From Antarcticibacterium sp. 1MA-6-2 (lineage in GTDB: Bacteria > Bacteroidota > Bacteroidia > Flavobacteriales > Flavobacteriaceae): 64,000 nucleotides of DNA. A model generated the notes under the pieces. That model saw nothing but the letters and a program-made list of their open reading frames with translations. It had not been told where the DNA came from and searched no databases. Numbering within the stretch: position 1 is the first letter of the stretch; the number at the start of each line of letters is the position of its first letter. A program made the translations under genes and the position numbers. This document shows positions 36,727-47,557 of the stretch, piece after piece. The stretch is from contig NZ_CP091036.1 in the NCBI RefSeq assembly GCF_021535135.1, positions 1,116,001 to 1,180,000 of the forward strand, given 5' to 3'.

Positions 36727-37436
36727 ATGAAAATAGCACTTTTAGGCTATGGTAAAATGGGTAAGACCATTGAAAAAATTGCTCTTGAAAGAGGCCATGA
36801 GATTGTACTGAAAATTGATCAGGAAAAAAACATAAAGGAGTACGACCTTTCTATAGCCAACGTTGCGATAGATTTTAGTGTCCCGGCTGCGGCCTTTGAA
36901 AACATTACCACCTGTTTTAAAAATGATCTTCCGGTCGTAAGCGGTACAACAGGTTGGCTGGAAAAATATGAAGAGGCGGTTCAAAAATGTAAAGAGGAAA
37001 ATGGGGCTTTTATTTCAGCCTCCAATTTTAGCATAGGAGTGAATCTATTCTTTGAGCTTAATCAAACACTGGCAAAGCTAATGAGTCCCTTCCGGGAATA
37101 TGCTGTAGAAATTGAAGAAGTGCATCATACACAAAAACTTGATACCCCTAGCGGTACAGCGATTAGTCTGGCTCAACAAATAATAGCCAATTCAGATAAA
37201 ATAGCTGGAAATTGGATAGTGCAGAGGAAAATGAAATTCCCGTGTATGCAAAGCGGATTGAAAACGTTCCGGGCACTCATACTGTCTCTTATAAGTCGGC
37301 GATAGATGATATTGAGATTAAACACACCGCCCATAGTAGAGAAGGATTTGCTTTAGGAGCAGTTATCGCTGCAGAATGGCTTAAAACCAAAAAAGGCGTT
37401 TTCACAATGAAAGATGTACTTTCAGGCGTAAAATAA
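36727..37436 (+). CDS. dapB: 4-hydroxy-tetrahydrodipicolinate reductase (one frameshift)
   Basis: It catalyses the NAD(P)H-dependent reduction in lysine/diaminopimelate synthesis. GYGKMGKTIEKIA (cofactor site), SGTTGW, EVHHTQKLDTPSGTA (catalytic His/Lys region) and the C-terminal HTAHSREGFALGAVIAAEWL are all present. The frame shifts near 37204-37210 (GCTGGAAATTGG). A single missing T (AWKLD) or a damaged GCCGGT (AGWKLD) would both restore the conserved WKLD stretch. Repaired length about 236, normal. Confidence 0.88.
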
Positions 37437-37486
37437 TTTGTAACGCTTAGACTTTTTATAATACTTATTGTAGTAAAGATATACAT

Positions 37487-39039
37487 ATGACAGTTACCCA
37501 ATGGCTCCTGTTTTTCCTTGTTGTACAGGTTATTCATTTCCTCGGAACCTGGAGGCTATATAAAAAAGCAGGTCGTAGCGCCTGGGAGGCAGCAATACCG
37601 GTTTATAACGCCGTAGTCCTGATGAAGATCATTAATCAGTCCTGGTGGTGGGTTATATTATTGTTCATCCCAATTGTAAACCTGATCATGATCCCTGTGG
37701 TATGGGTGGAAACGATAAGAAGTTTTGGCCGTAACAGTACTCCAGAGACCTTTCTAGTAATATTTACCCTTGGCCTCTATATCTTTTATGTAAATTATGC
37801 ACTTGATGTTACTTATATTGAAGACCGAAGTTTAAAACCTCGTTCCGCGGCTGGAGAATGGGTGAGTTCAATTCTTTTTGCTGTTATTGCCGCTACTATT
37901 GTTCATACTTATTTAATTCAGCCTTTTACCATACCCACTTCCTCCCTGGAAAAAACTCTATTAGTGGGTGACTTCCTCTTCGTTAGTAAGTTTCATTATG
38001 GGGCACGTACACCTTTGACAGCAGTAGCTTTTCCAATGGTACACGATACCATACCTGTACTTGGGGTGAAGTCTTATCTGGAAAAACCGCAGATTCCTTA
38101 CTTCAGGCTTCCTGGTTTTCAGGACATTGAACGTACAGACATAGTAGTATTTAACTGGCCTGTAGATACAATGATGAATATGTATTACACAGATAAATAC
38201 TACTATAAACCAATTGACAAAAAAACCAATTACGTTAAAAGAGCGGTAGGTATACCGGGAGACTCACTTGAAATCATCAACGGAAAAATACATATAAACT
38301 CCCGGCCCCTTGAATTGCCAGAAAGGGCTAAACCGCAGTTCTCTTATAAAGTTACCTCAAAAGGTCAGCCGTTCAATCCAATGGCGCTCTATGAGACCTA
38401 TGATATTACAGATGGATTTAACCCAATGTCCAGTCCTACATATATTAATCTCACAGATGAAGCTTACGAACGTTTCAAAAATCATCCTAACGTAGCATCT
38501 ATAGAAAGGGTCATAGACACTACCTAAGTTCTGAAGCAGACATATTTCCGGCAAAGGAAGAAAAGGACTGGAACAGAGATAATATGGGACCTATATTTAT
38601 TCCAAAGGAAGGTACCACAGTTACAATTAATGCAGAAAATATTGAGCGCTACAGGAGGATTATAGAAGTCTACGAAGGTTCAGAAATGAATATTGATAAT
38701 AGGCTGAGTTTTAACGGCACCCAGGTGCAGCTTAACGGGCAGCCATTAGATTCTTATACTTTTAAACAAGATTATTACTGGATGATGGGAGATAACAGGC
38801 ACAACAGTCTTGATAGTCGTTATTTTGGTTTTGTACCTGAAACTCATATTGTTGGTAAACCTGTATTCGTTTGGCTAAGCATTGACAGCAATGCCAGTGG
38901 ACTTGACAAAATAAGATGGGAACGGATGTTCACCACTGTTGGAGGAAACGGAAACCCGGTTTCTTACCTCCCCTACTTCCTGATCATCGTTGTGATAATT
39001 ATAGCCTTTAATTTTTTCAGGCAAAGAAGAAAATCCTAA
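37487..39039 (+). CDS. lepB: Signal peptidase I (one RCCGGY-type break)
   Basis: It has N-terminal membrane helices (VTQWLLFFLVVQVIHFLGTW and others), the catalytic Ser region FTIPTSSLEKTLLVGDFLFV, the catalytic Lys region NYVKRAVGIPGDSLEI and the C-terminal GDNRHNSLDSRYFGFVP, then a final membrane helix. The frame breaks at 38522-38529 (ACCTAAGT for ACCGGT), restoring DTTGSEADIFPAKEEKDW. Total about 517 residues, the long Bacteroidetes form. It contains the only intact RCCGGY I found (37597-37602). It cleaves signal peptides of exported proteins. Confidence 0.92.
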
Positions 39040-39043
39040 GTTT

Positions 39044-39673
39044 ATGCACGGGACACTTTTGCATCTTCCCTATTTTGGACCTGTTACTCATTTTGCTGAA
39101 GTAGTAAATGCAGAACAGCTTTGGTTTGAAAACGACGATAATTATCAGAAGCAAACCTACAGGAACAGGATGTATATCTATGGGGCAAATGGAAAACTTC
39201 TGCTGAATATTCCAATTAAGCACCTTAATTCTCCCGGTGTAAAACAGCATCAGAAGTACCGGGATGTAAGGATGGAAAAGGATTTTGACTGGCAGAAACA
39301 GCATTGGAAATCCTTAAAATCAGCATACCAAACTTCGCCATTTTTTGAATTTTACGAGGATGATCTGGCTCCTCTTTATCATACCGATTTTGAGTTTCTG
39401 ACGGACTTTAATTACCGATGTTTTGAAAAGCTTTGTGAATGCCTTCAGCTGGATATTCCTTTTGAAAAAACTTCAGAATATATTAAAGAACCCCTGGAAA
39501 AAAATGACAGGAGAGATTTGATCAATGCCAAAGTTGACAGTAGAACCCCGGCATACAATCAGGTCTTTCAGGAGAAAAAAGGATTTTTAAGTAATCTTAG
39601 TATTCTCGATCTGGTGTTCAATGAAGGGCCTAACACTATCAATTATCTAAGAGAATTATCTTTCCGGCCTTAG
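39044..39673 (+). CDS. WbqC-like family protein
   Basis: The 209-residue protein has the WbqC signature HLPYFGPVTHFAEVVNAEQLWFENDDNYQKQTYRN, PIKHLNSPGVKQ and DWQKQHWKSL. WbqC proteins are linked to O-antigen or amino-sugar modification in some bacteria and occur beside lepB in Flavobacteria; the activity is uncertain. It starts 4 bp after lepB, so they are co-transcribed. It ends convergently, overlapping by 4 bp the stop of the nuclease-family gene. Confidence 0.88.
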   Translation: MHGTLLHLPYFGPVTHFAEVVNAEQLWFENDDNYQKQTYRNRMYIYGANGKLLLNIPIKHLNSPGVKQHQKYRDVRMEKDFDWQKQHWKSLKSAYQTSPFFEFYEDDLAPLYHTDFEFLTDFNYRCFEKLCECLQLDIPFEKTSEYIKEPLEKNDRRDLINAKVDSRTPAYNQVFQEKKGFLSNLSILDLVFNEGPNTINYLRELSFRP

Positions 39674-40698
39674 AGACTGATTTTTGCTTTAACAGGAAAA
39701 TGATCTGAGTAGTGAACTTCTTCGGTCTCAAAAGAATTTACCTGCATAGATTCATCAACAAGTATAAAATCAATCCTGAGAGGAAAGAAATCAAAATCGA
39801 AAGTTCTCCCAAAACCACTCCCACCTTCTTTAAAGGAATCTTTTAAACCTCTTGCAAGGACTTCACGATAAATATAAGAATAGGCTGTATTATTGAAGTC
39901 TCCAAGCAGGATCACAGGATACGTAGACTCATCAATTAATTTAAAAACCTGTTCCATCTGGTCCTGTTGCTTGGCAAAGGTTTGTCCCATCCCAAGAAAT
40001 ACTCTTTTAGACTTTTCCTTTTCCAGGTTATTAAGGTCTGGCTTGAGGCTGTAGGATTGCAAATGAACATTAATTACTCTAATAGTATCTGTAGGAGTAG
40101 CAATATCAGCGAAGATTCCGTTGTTATTGCTAACAGTAGCAAAATCCAAAGATCCCGAATTTATTATGGGGAATTTGGAAAAAATTGCAAGGCCAAATTC
40201 TGCCGATTCTGTTTTCAGTTTTATATACCTGTGAGGAAATCTTTCAGCAACAGCCAGCTCTCCTCTAAAGTACTCCTGCATACCTATAATGTCTGGATCT
40301 TCTTCTTTAAAAAAGACAGTTATTTTTTCCGGTACATTTTTCTGTTTATCAAATCCATATTGATTGAACTGTCGAACGTTATAACTTATTATTTTAAGTT
40401 CTTCTTCAACAATGTCTTCATCTTCAAAAGCAGGGATTTCATAGATGCTGCTAAGATGGTTAAAACCCAGGAGCAATACCACCAAGGGCAAAAGGATTTG
40501 TTTTTTAAACCTCAATAGCCAGTAAATCAAAAAAGCAATATTAATAAGAATTAAAAAAGGTACTCCCAAACTAAGCACAGAGAGTAGAGCAAAGGTTCTG
40601 GGAGGAATGTATGGCAGAGCATAAGAAAATAAGAGGCAGGCAGCTAAAAGGATATTCAAAAAATAAACAAACTTGTCAAAAAAATTCAGATTCCTCAT
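39670..40698 (-). CDS. Membrane-anchored endonuclease/exonuclease/phosphatase-family protein
   Basis: The 342-residue protein has two or three N-terminal membrane helices (FLNILLAACLLFSYALPYI; FLILINIAFLIYWLLRF) followed by an EEP fold: IISYNVRQFNQ, IIGMQEYF, VILLGDFNNTAYSY and VHYSDHFPVKAKI with the catalytic Asp-His pair. The metal-dependent phosphodiesterase faces the periplasm by this topology. The substrate is unknown. It starts directly after the rhomboid gene (40699). Confidence 0.88.
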   Translation of the reverse strand: MRNLNFFDKFVYFLNILLAACLLFSYALPYIPPRTFALLSVLSLGVPFLILINIAFLIYWLLRFKKQILLPLVVLLLGFNHLSSIYEIPAFEDEDIVEEELKIISYNVRQFNQYGFDKQKNVPEKITVFFKEEDPDIIGMQEYFRGELAVAERFPHRYIKLKTESAEFGLAIFSKFPIINSGSLDFATVSNNNGIFADIATPTDTIRVINVHLQSYSLKPDLNNLEKEKSKRVFLGMGQTFAKQQDQMEQVFKLIDESTYPVILLGDFNNTAYSYIYREVLARGLKDSFKEGGSGFGRTFDFDFFPLRIDFILVDESMQVNSFETEEVHYSDHFPVKAKISL

Positions 40699-41610
40699 CT
40701 AATTTTCTTTACTAACCTGAAATAAAAAATCCTTTTCCTGCTTGGTAAGACTGTCGTAGCCACTCTTACTAATTTTATCGAGGATAGCATCAATTTTTTC
40801 CTGTTTCTCACTCTTGCTAAACCGTGTAGCTCTCGCCGTAGACGTGGGAGATTGTGCAGGCTTTCTATACACCGTCCTCATGGTAGATTTGTTCTTTTTC
40901 CCGCTATCAAATAATGAAAGGAAGGCACCGATTGCTTTCTCAAAACCTCCTGCTATATCATTTCCTCTTCCTAATTGCGAAGCATAAATATAACCGAATA
41001 AAGCACCTCCCAGGTGAGCCAGGTGACCACCGGAATTGCTTATAGGTATTTGTATCACATCCAGTAGAACAAGAAAAGCTGCAATGTACCAGAACTTGAT
41101 ACTCCCTAAAATGAGCAACCTTATTTTAAGATTTGGAACATGAGTTGCTATTCCTACAAGAACAGCCATTACCCCTGCTGAAGCTCCCATAAGATAAGAT
41201 TTGCCTGTCCCCTGAAAGGCTGGAAACAAATTATAACTGAGCATATAAATTAAGGCCCCTATAATTACTCCCATAAAGTAAAAAGTTAGCAACTTCTTCG
41301 GAGAAAAATAGGTAAGAAAATAGATCCCCGCATAATACAGGATCAACATATTAGAAAGGATATGCCAGATACCGGAATGCAGAAAAGAATAAGTAATTAT
41401 AGACCAGGGCTTAAGAATATACTCTCCGGGCTCTTTAGGAAAAACGAACCATTCCAGCAAAAAGTCTGAAGGCCACTGGAAAAGGAAGGCAATAGTTTTT
41501 GCAAAAAAGAAAAGAATAAAAATGAGAACGTTAAGCGCAATAAGTTTTTCAACAACCGTCGCTGTTTGCAGCTTATATCTAAACTTATCTGCAGTCCCCA
41601 TTAATCCCAT
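40699..41610 (-). CDS. Rhomboid-family intramembrane serine protease
   Basis: The 303-residue protein has six membrane helices with HSGIWHILSNML, the Ser motif GASAGVMAVLVG and the catalytic His in GGHLAHLGGALFGY. A cytoplasmic tail of about 100 residues ends in a helical motif (KIDAILDKISKSGYDSLTKQEKDFLF) seen in Bacteroidetes rhomboids. It overlaps the upstream rhomboid gene by 10 bp. Confidence 0.9.
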   Translation of the reverse strand: MGLMGTADKFRYKLQTATVVEKLIALNVLIFILFFFAKTIAFLFQWPSDFLLEWFVFPKEPGEYILKPWSIITYSFLHSGIWHILSNMLILYYAGIYFLTYFSPKKLLTFYFMGVIIGALIYMLSYNLFPAFQGTGKSYLMGASAGVMAVLVGIATHVPNLKIRLLILGSIKFWYIAAFLVLLDVIQIPISNSGGHLAHLGGALFGYIYASQLGRGNDIAGGFEKAIGAFLSLFDSGKKNKSTMRTVYRKPAQSPTSTARATRFSKSEKQEKIDAILDKISKSGYDSLTKQEKDFLFQVSKEN

Positions 41611-42344
41611 CTATTTTGATTAAATTGATTTTTCTTCCAGTACCACATCATTATAAATCCAAAGAGGGCTCCTCCAACGTGGGCAAAGTGAGCAATTCCT
41701 CCTCCAAATAATGAGTAGCCTGTGAATCCCGAAAATAAGTCAATTGCAATTAATATTGGAATAAAAATCTTTGCTTTTATTGGAATTGGAACAAACAACA
41801 AGAAAAGCTCTACGTTGGGGAATAACATCCCGAAAGCAACCAAAATCCCATAAATAGCACCTGAAGCTCCGACGGCCGGAGTATTAAAGGCTGTATACAT
41901 TGAAGTTAGTGTATCCTTGGAAACACTTTGTAAAATTGCTGTTGAGTATTCTCCGGTTTCCAATAATTGCTGGATACCACCAGGAGTCATTCCTGCTTCC
42001 AGTAGAGTATTAACACCTGACTGCACGTGAAAATAATTTACAAGACTGTGAATTATTGCAGCTCCAATTCCGCAGGAAAAATAAAAGAAAAGAAACTTGT
42101 TCTTTCCCAGCATTTGCTCAATAGGACTACCAAATGCCCATAAAGCATACATGTTAAACAGGATGTGCATAAAACTCCCATGCATAAACATGTGAGTAAT
42201 GATTTGCCAGAATCCAAAATTATCATTCTGGAAGAAAAATAGAGAGAACAACCTGTAAGTTGATTCTCCTACCATTAGGGTCCCTATAAAAAATATAACA
42301 TTTACGATCAATAGGACCTTAACGGTCTCTGTCATTCTTCCCAT
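41601..42344 (-). CDS. Rhomboid-family intramembrane serine protease
   Basis: The 247-residue protein has MHGSFMHILFNMYALWAFG, the active Ser in GASGAIYGILVAFG and the catalytic His in AHFAHVGGALFGFIM. It lies between mutL and a second rhomboid gene, overlapping the latter by 10 bp; this tandem pair next to mutL is common in Flavobacteriaceae. The substrate proteins are unknown. Confidence 0.92.
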   Translation of the reverse strand: MGRMTETVKVLLIVNVIFFIGTLMVGESTYRLFSLFFFQNDNFGFWQIITHMFMHGSFMHILFNMYALWAFGSPIEQMLGKNKFLFFYFSCGIGAAIIHSLVNYFHVQSGVNTLLEAGMTPGGIQQLLETGEYSTAILQSVSKDTLTSMYTAFNTPAVGASGAIYGILVAFGMLFPNVELFLLFVPIPIKAKIFIPILIAIDLFSGFTGYSLFGGGIAHFAHVGGALFGFIMMWYWKKNQFNQNRWD

Positions 42345-42370
42345 TTATATGAATTTTTTTTCAAGTTCTT

Positions 42371-44210
42371 CTACTTAGCAAGGTAATAAAACCTAGGCTT
42401 GTTAAAAGGCGTTAATCCCGGTTCCTTACAGGCGAATAAACCATTTACAATATGTTGCTGTTCTGTTGTATTTAAGAGATTTCCCGATTTTACAGCCATA
42501 CTCCTTGCGAGAGATTTCGCCAGTAAATCTGTTTGAGAAAAATTATTTCCCGGAATTTCATTTTCAAAGTCTGATAGAAGCTGCTCAAGAAGAATCTCCA
42601 CCTCACTTTCTGAAACAGAAGTTGGTATCCCGGTAATTTCTACTGAATCTAATTTAATTTCAGAAAAAATAAATCCTGTTTGTTCCAGGGAATCTTTTAT
42701 CCCTTTAAGTAAAGCAATTTCGTTTTGGCTAAACTGAAGTATTAGTGGAAATAACAATTGTTGACTTACTGCTGCTGAGACTGTTATGCTTTTTAGCAAC
42801 TCCTCGTATAATATCCGGGTGTGGGCCCGGTGTTGATCTATCACCAGCATCCCGTTCTTAAGGGTGCTAATAATGAATCTCTTATTCAGCTGAAAAGTAG
42901 AACCGGAATTTTCTTCTATCTTTCCTGCATTGAACAAATTCCCTGTTACTTCCTCGCTTTCAAATTCTATTTCCCGAAGATCCTGATCTGTGCCAATCCT
43001 GTCGTTATTCAGTCCTGTATATAGACTTTCCCAATTTCCCGCATCTTTCCTAACCTGTTGCCCAAAACTAGATGAAAAACTTTTGCTTCCCCCTCCTTCT
43101 GTTTTAAAGGGATTAAAATTACGATCGACCTCTACCTTTGGTGTTGAAACAGGCCGTCTCTCATATTCATAAGGTGTATCGAGATTTGGATCCCTGTCAA
43201 AATCAAGGACCGGAGAAACATTAAATTGTCCCAGGCTGTGTTTAATGGAGCTTCTTAAAATAGCATACAAAGCATGCTCATCATCAAATTTTATTTCAGT
43301 CTTGGTAGGATGAATATTAATATCTATACTACCGGGATCTACCTGCAGGTAAAGGAAATAGCTAGGGTAAGCTTTATCCTTCAGCAAACCTTCAAAAGCA
43401 GCAGTTACAGCGTGATTTAAATATGGACTTTTTATAAACCTGTCATTCACAAAGAAAAATTGTTCCCCTCGCGTTCGTTTTGCAAATTCAGGTTTCCCTA
43501 CAAAGCCCGAAATTTTTAAAATTTCAGTTTCTTCATTGACTAAGTACCAGTTTTTCATTAGTCTTACCTCCAAGTATATTGGTAATCCTTTGCCGATAAT
43601 TTGTACCGGGTAACTGGAAGAGTTCGCTGGAATTATGAATAAGGGAAAAAGAAATTTGTGGATGAGCAAGTGCAACCCGTTGAAATTCATCAATAATATG
43701 CCTCAATTCAACAGTGTCACTTTTTAAGAAATTTCTTCTGGCCGGGATGTTATAAAAAAGATTTTTTACCGAGATCGAAGTTCCCGTTGCAGTTGTACAG
43801 GGCTCTTGAGACACTACTTCACTACCTTCAATCTTAATACAGGTTCCTATCTCATCTCCTGCTCTTCGGGTATTTAACTCCACATGAGCTATAGCGGCAA
43901 TAGAAGCGAGTGCTTCCCCCCGAAAGCCTTTGGTGTTCAACCTGAAAAGATCTTCAGCAGAAGTGATTTTTGAAGTAGCGTGACGTTCAAACGAAAGTCG
44001 GGCATCAGTCATGCTCATACCCATTCCGTCATCTACTACTTTAATCAGTATCTTGCCTGCTTCCTTGATAAAAACCTGTATAGACTGGGCTTTTGCATCA
44101 ATGGAATTTTCCAGCAATTCCTTTATAACTGATGCTGGCCGCTGTACAACTTCTCCGGCAGCGATCTGGTTGGCCACGTGATCCGGCAGCAAATGTATAA
44201 CGTCATTCAT
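42371..44210 (-). CDS. mutL: DNA mismatch repair protein MutL (one RCCGGY-type break)
   Basis: The N-terminal GHKL ATPase motifs are clear: [44 protein letters not shown]. The C-terminal half includes [12 protein letters not shown] and the dimerisation domain with [15 protein letters not shown], a diverged form of the endonuclease motif DQHAxxExxxxE. The frame breaks at 43539-43545 (plus strand ACTAAGT for ACCGGT), restoring [14 protein letters not shown]; corrected length is about 612 residues. An apparently broken mutL should not be read as a mutator genotype here. Confidence 0.93.
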
Positions 44211-44217
44211 GGACTGC

Positions 44218-44505
44218 TTAATTCGAAAAAATGGATAAATCGAAGTCTAATATCCATAAAACTATGAGCAGCAGGATAGCAATAATTATGACAACGCGAT
44301 TATTTATTTCACGGTTACCCCTGTTCCTGCTCGCTCCCCGTGCGTCTGCCCATTGGGCTCCAAAATCTATAGAATTGGTGGTGTTCTTGTATTTGTTGAA
44401 TTTTGAATCAAACTCATACATATTTCCCGTCTCCTTACCATTATAATACCTTGGGGTATAATTATAACGGGTATTCCTCCTGAGTTTATAAAAATTGATT
44501 TTCAA
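44218..44505 (-). CDS. Small conserved membrane protein, 95 aa
   Basis: It has a basic, Tyr/Asn-rich N-terminal half and one C-terminal membrane helix ([18 protein letters not shown], about 71-88). It lies 7 bp upstream of mutL on the same strand, between ribH and mutL, so it belongs to that operon. I recognise no functional domain; small proteins at this position are common in the family. Confidence 0.7.
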   Translation of the reverse strand: MKINFYKLRRNTRYNYTPRYYNGKETGNMYEFDSKFNKYKNTTNSIDFGAQWADARGASRNRGNREINNRVVIIIAILLLIVLWILDFDLSIFSN

Positions 44506-44608
44506 AATTGGTTGCTTTACAGATGTTTCAAATTTACTTAAAAAGCCACAGAAAATAAAGCTTGTCTAAGCAAAATAACAAAAGCAACAATAATGCCGAA
44601 GAGAGATT

Positions 44609-45107
44609 TTAAAAGCGGGCGTCTTTTCTAAGCTGAGCCATTTTAATGGCAGTTACGGCAGCTTCAGCTCCTTTATTGCCATGTTTTCCACCGGACTTAG
44701 TCTATTGCCTGCTGCATATTTTGATCGGTCAAAACGCAGAAGATTACCGGGGTATCGTGTAAAACATTCAAATCTTTTATCCCCTGGGTCACCCCCTGAC
44801 ATACAAAATCAAAATGTTTAGTTTCACCTTCTATTACACTTCCTATGGCAATAATGGCATCCAGCATGTCGTAACTCTCCTGCATTTTCTTACAACCGTA
44901 TACGAGTTCGAAGCTTCCGGGAACATTCCAGCGAAGGATCTTTCGTTCCATTACACCATTTTCCCTTAAAACTTCGTAGGCTCCTTTAAATAAGCCTTCG
45001 GTAATATTATCGTTCCATTCTGATACTACGATACCAAAGCGAAAATCCTTTGCATCAGGGATTTTGTTTTTATCGTATTCAGAAAGATTTTTACCTTCAG
45101 TAGCCAT
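44609..45107 (-). CDS. ribH: 6,7-dimethyl-8-ribityllumazine synthase (one RCCGGY-type break)
   Basis: It makes the lumazine precursor of riboflavin. SEWNDNITEGLFKGAYEVL, VPGSFELVYGCKKM, AIIAIGSVIEGETKHFDFV (catalytic His region) and GVTQGIKDL are diagnostic. At 44695-44701 the plus strand reads ACTTAGT; ACCGGT restores MQQAIDRSGGKHGNKGAEAA and the usual C-terminus ending MAQLRKDARF, with the stop at 44609. Corrected length about 166. It starts 3 bp after the TPR gene. Confidence 0.93.
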
Positions 45108-45110
45108 AAT

Positions 45111-45883
45111 TTATTTCATTGCCTGGGCACGCCCAAGATAAACAGGAACCTGATCTGCCTCAGGGCTTTCAGAATAATCATCTTTAATCCTATTCAGGTA
45201 TTCTGTGGCCTGTTCGCCCTTTCCTAGTTGTATCGCAGTTATTGCCGCCTTAAGAAGGGCCTTTGGAGTTGTAAATTCATTTGATCTCATAGAAGCTGCC
45301 TTGTCATAGTAATTTAAAGCTTCTGCAGGCTGCTCTAATTGAAGAAAGGCATCACCAATTCCGGCTGTTGCCAAAGGTGCTAAAATTTCATCATCGCTTT
45401 TAAAATCTTCAAGATATTCTATTGCTTCCTGGTATCTGTTGGTACGCAAATATGCGAAACCTAAGCATAGTAGTTAGCAAGGTTTGCAGCATTGGTACTG
45501 CTATAATCTTCAATAATATCCAGAAATCCATATTTACCCTCACCTCCAGTAAGAGCCATATTAAATAAAGAATCACTTTGAGCTCCTGTACTTGCAATTG
45601 CAGTGTCAAAATATTCCTGAGCCTGGAACATTTCATTTGCAGCTTCTCTTTCATTAGGCTCCTGTACAAAGCGGTCATAAGCAAGGTATCCAAGGATAAC
45701 TACCGCAGCTAATCCAATAATAACATAAATGTATTTTTGATTATGAGCAACCCACTCCTCTGTCTTATTTGCGCCTTCATCAAGGGTATTAAAAACTTCT
45801 GCGGTTGTGGAGTGATCTTCCACGTGTTGAGCTTGCTCCTCTTTATTAGCTGGTTTATGTCCTTTTTTCTTGTAAGTCGCCAT
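45111..45883 (-). CDS. Membrane-anchored TPR protein (one RCCGGY-type break)
   Basis: A short cytoplasmic N-terminus, a membrane helix (YIYVIIGLAAVVILGYLAYD, about 50-69) and then TPR-like helical pairs place the bulk in the periplasm. The frame breaks at 45459-45466 (plus strand ACCTAAGC for ACCGGC), restoring LANYYAGFAYLRTNRYQEAIEYL. The corrected protein of about 256 residues resembles YfgM-like tetratricopeptide proteins located before ribH in Flavobacteria. The exact role is unknown. Confidence 0.85.
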
Positions 45884-45903
45884 AAAATCTGTTTAATGAG
45901 TGG

Positions 45904-45911
45904 CAAAAATA
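45904..45911 (-). promoter_or_regulatory. Bacteroidetes-type -7 box upstream of the TPR-ribH-mutL run
   Basis: On the minus strand the sequence is TATTTTTG, matching TAnnTTTG, 21 bp before the TPR start codon. The -33 TTTG element is not obvious at the usual spacing. Confidence 0.5.
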
Positions 45912-46029
45912 AAATTTTTATTCTTATTTAAAAGGGAATTTTTTTCTTATTTTTTAATATTTTCGGACCTATTCTTATACCTTTACTTTAAATGTTTACC
46001 GAATCTATAAAGCTGAATTACAGCATTTT

Positions 46030-47109
46030 ATGTTTTTAAAATCCCTTTCCTTAGTCAATTATAAAAATTTTGATTCTGCCTCCTTTGATTTCGATTCCAA
46101 AATAAACTGTTTGGTAGGTCATAATGGTGTAGGTAAAACCAATGTGCTGGACAGTATATATCACCTGTCTTTTGGGAAAAGTTATTTTAACCCCATCACG
46201 AGTCAAAATATTAATCATGATGCAGATTTTTTCGTGATTGAAGGCTCTCTTCAAAAAAATGACAGGGAAGTACATATTCTTGTTAGCGCGAGGCGTGGAA
46301 ACAAAAAAATTATAAAGCGCAATAACAAGCCCTATGAAAAATTCAGTGAACACATAGGCTTTATTCCGGTAGTTATGATCTCTCCCGGGGACAGGGATCT
46401 TATTTTAGAAGGTAGTGAAACCCGAAGAAAATTTATAGACGGTGTAATTTCCCAAAGTGACCAATTATATCTTAACTCTCTTATACATTATAATAAAGTG
46501 GTTGCCCAAAGAAATGCGCTGCTTAAATTTTTTGCAGCCAATACTAAGTTTGACAGAGATACCCTGGAAATCTATAATGGGCAAATGGCAGAAGCCGGAA
46601 ACCTTCTTTTTAGCAGAAGAAAAGCTTTTTTAAAAGAGTTTATCCCTATCTTCAATACCCGTTATGCTGAAATTACCAATGGGAAGGAGAACGTAAGTAT
46701 AGACTACAAAAGCAGGCTATTCGAAAAACCAATTGGTGAATTGCTGGAGGAAAATTTACAGAAGGATATGGTGCTGCAGTACACAAGTGTGGGGGTACAC
46801 AAAGATGATTTGAGTTTTGAAATTGAAGGGCATCCTATCAAAAAATTTGGTTCCCAGGGACAGCAGAAATCTTTTTTAATTGCACTAAAACTGGCGCAAT
46901 TTGATTTTATTAAGAACATCAATAAGGCGAATCCTATTTTATTACTTGACGATATATTTGATAAACTTGACGAACAACGGGTTTCCCATATTGTCGCTCT
47001 TGTGGCCCAAAACGAACTGGGGCAGATCTTTATAAGTGACACTCATGCCGACAGAACAGAAAAGGTAGTAAAAGAGAGTAACCAGTCGTATAAGATCTTT
47101 AAGTTGTAA
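46030..47109 (+). CDS. recF: DNA replication and repair protein RecF
   Basis: The 359-residue SMC-like ATPase has Walker [24 protein letters not shown], the RecF motif [22 protein letters not shown], the signature [17 protein letters not shown] and Walker [14 protein letters not shown]. It loads RecA at gaps with RecO/RecR. It is transcribed divergently from the TPR gene and followed after 10 bp by a lipoprotein gene. Confidence 0.96.
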   Translation: MFLKSLSLVNYKNFDSASFDFDSKINCLVGHNGVGKTNVLDSIYHLSFGKSYFNPITSQNINHDADFFVIEGSLQKNDREVHILVSARRGNKKIIKRNNKPYEKFSEHIGFIPVVMISPGDRDLILEGSETRRKFIDGVISQSDQLYLNSLIHYNKVVAQRNALLKFFAANTKFDRDTLEIYNGQMAEAGNLLFSRRKAFLKEFIPIFNTRYAEITNGKENVSIDYKSRLFEKPIGELLEENLQKDMVLQYTSVGVHKDDLSFEIEGHPIKKFGSQGQQKSFLIALKLAQFDFIKNINKANPILLLDDIFDKLDEQRVSHIVALVAQNELGQIFISDTHADRTEKVVKESNQSYKIFKL

Positions 47110-47119
47110 ATATCAAAAA

Positions 47120-47557
47120 ATGAAAAAATTACTGATCCTTTTTGTTTTTCCACTGCTGCTATTGGCCTGCAATGATCAGAGCCCTGAGGAACAGGTAAAA
47201 AATCTGGAAGGATATTGGGAGATCGAACAGGTAGAGTTTCCCGGAGATTCTTTGAGAACCTATAAGTTCAATGAAACTATAGACTATTTTCAGGTAGATG
47301 GAAAAGTTGGCTTCAGAAAAAAGGTAAGGCCCCAATTTGACGGTTCATACCAAATTACCGATGATGAGGAACAAATCGAATTAAAAATTGAAGAAGACGA
47401 ACTTTTTCTTTACTATACTACCCCATTTACCTCCTGGAAAGAAAAAGTATTAAAAGCCGAAGAAGATGAAATGGAATTAAAAAACGAGCAGGGGTTAATT
47501 TACCATTACAAAAGATTTACACCTCTCTTAAACAATAACTATGAAAAGGAACAATGA
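47120..47557 (+). CDS. Lipocalin-like lipoprotein of unknown function
   Basis: The 145-residue product has a lipoprotein signal (FPLLLLAC, Cys about 17) and a beta-rich mature part starting with LEGYWEIEQVEFPG, typical of lipocalin-like domain proteins of Bacteroidetes. The second half is strongly acidic. It is 10 bp after recF and overlaps the DUF721 gene by 17 bp, so it is part of the recF operon. Confidence 0.8.
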   Translation: MKKLLILFVFPLLLLACNDQSPEEQVKNLEGYWEIEQVEFPGDSLRTYKFNETIDYFQVDGKVGFRKKVRPQFDGSYQITDDEEQIELKIEEDELFLYYTTPFTSWKEKVLKAEEDEMELKNEQGLIYHYKRFTPLLNNNYEKEQ

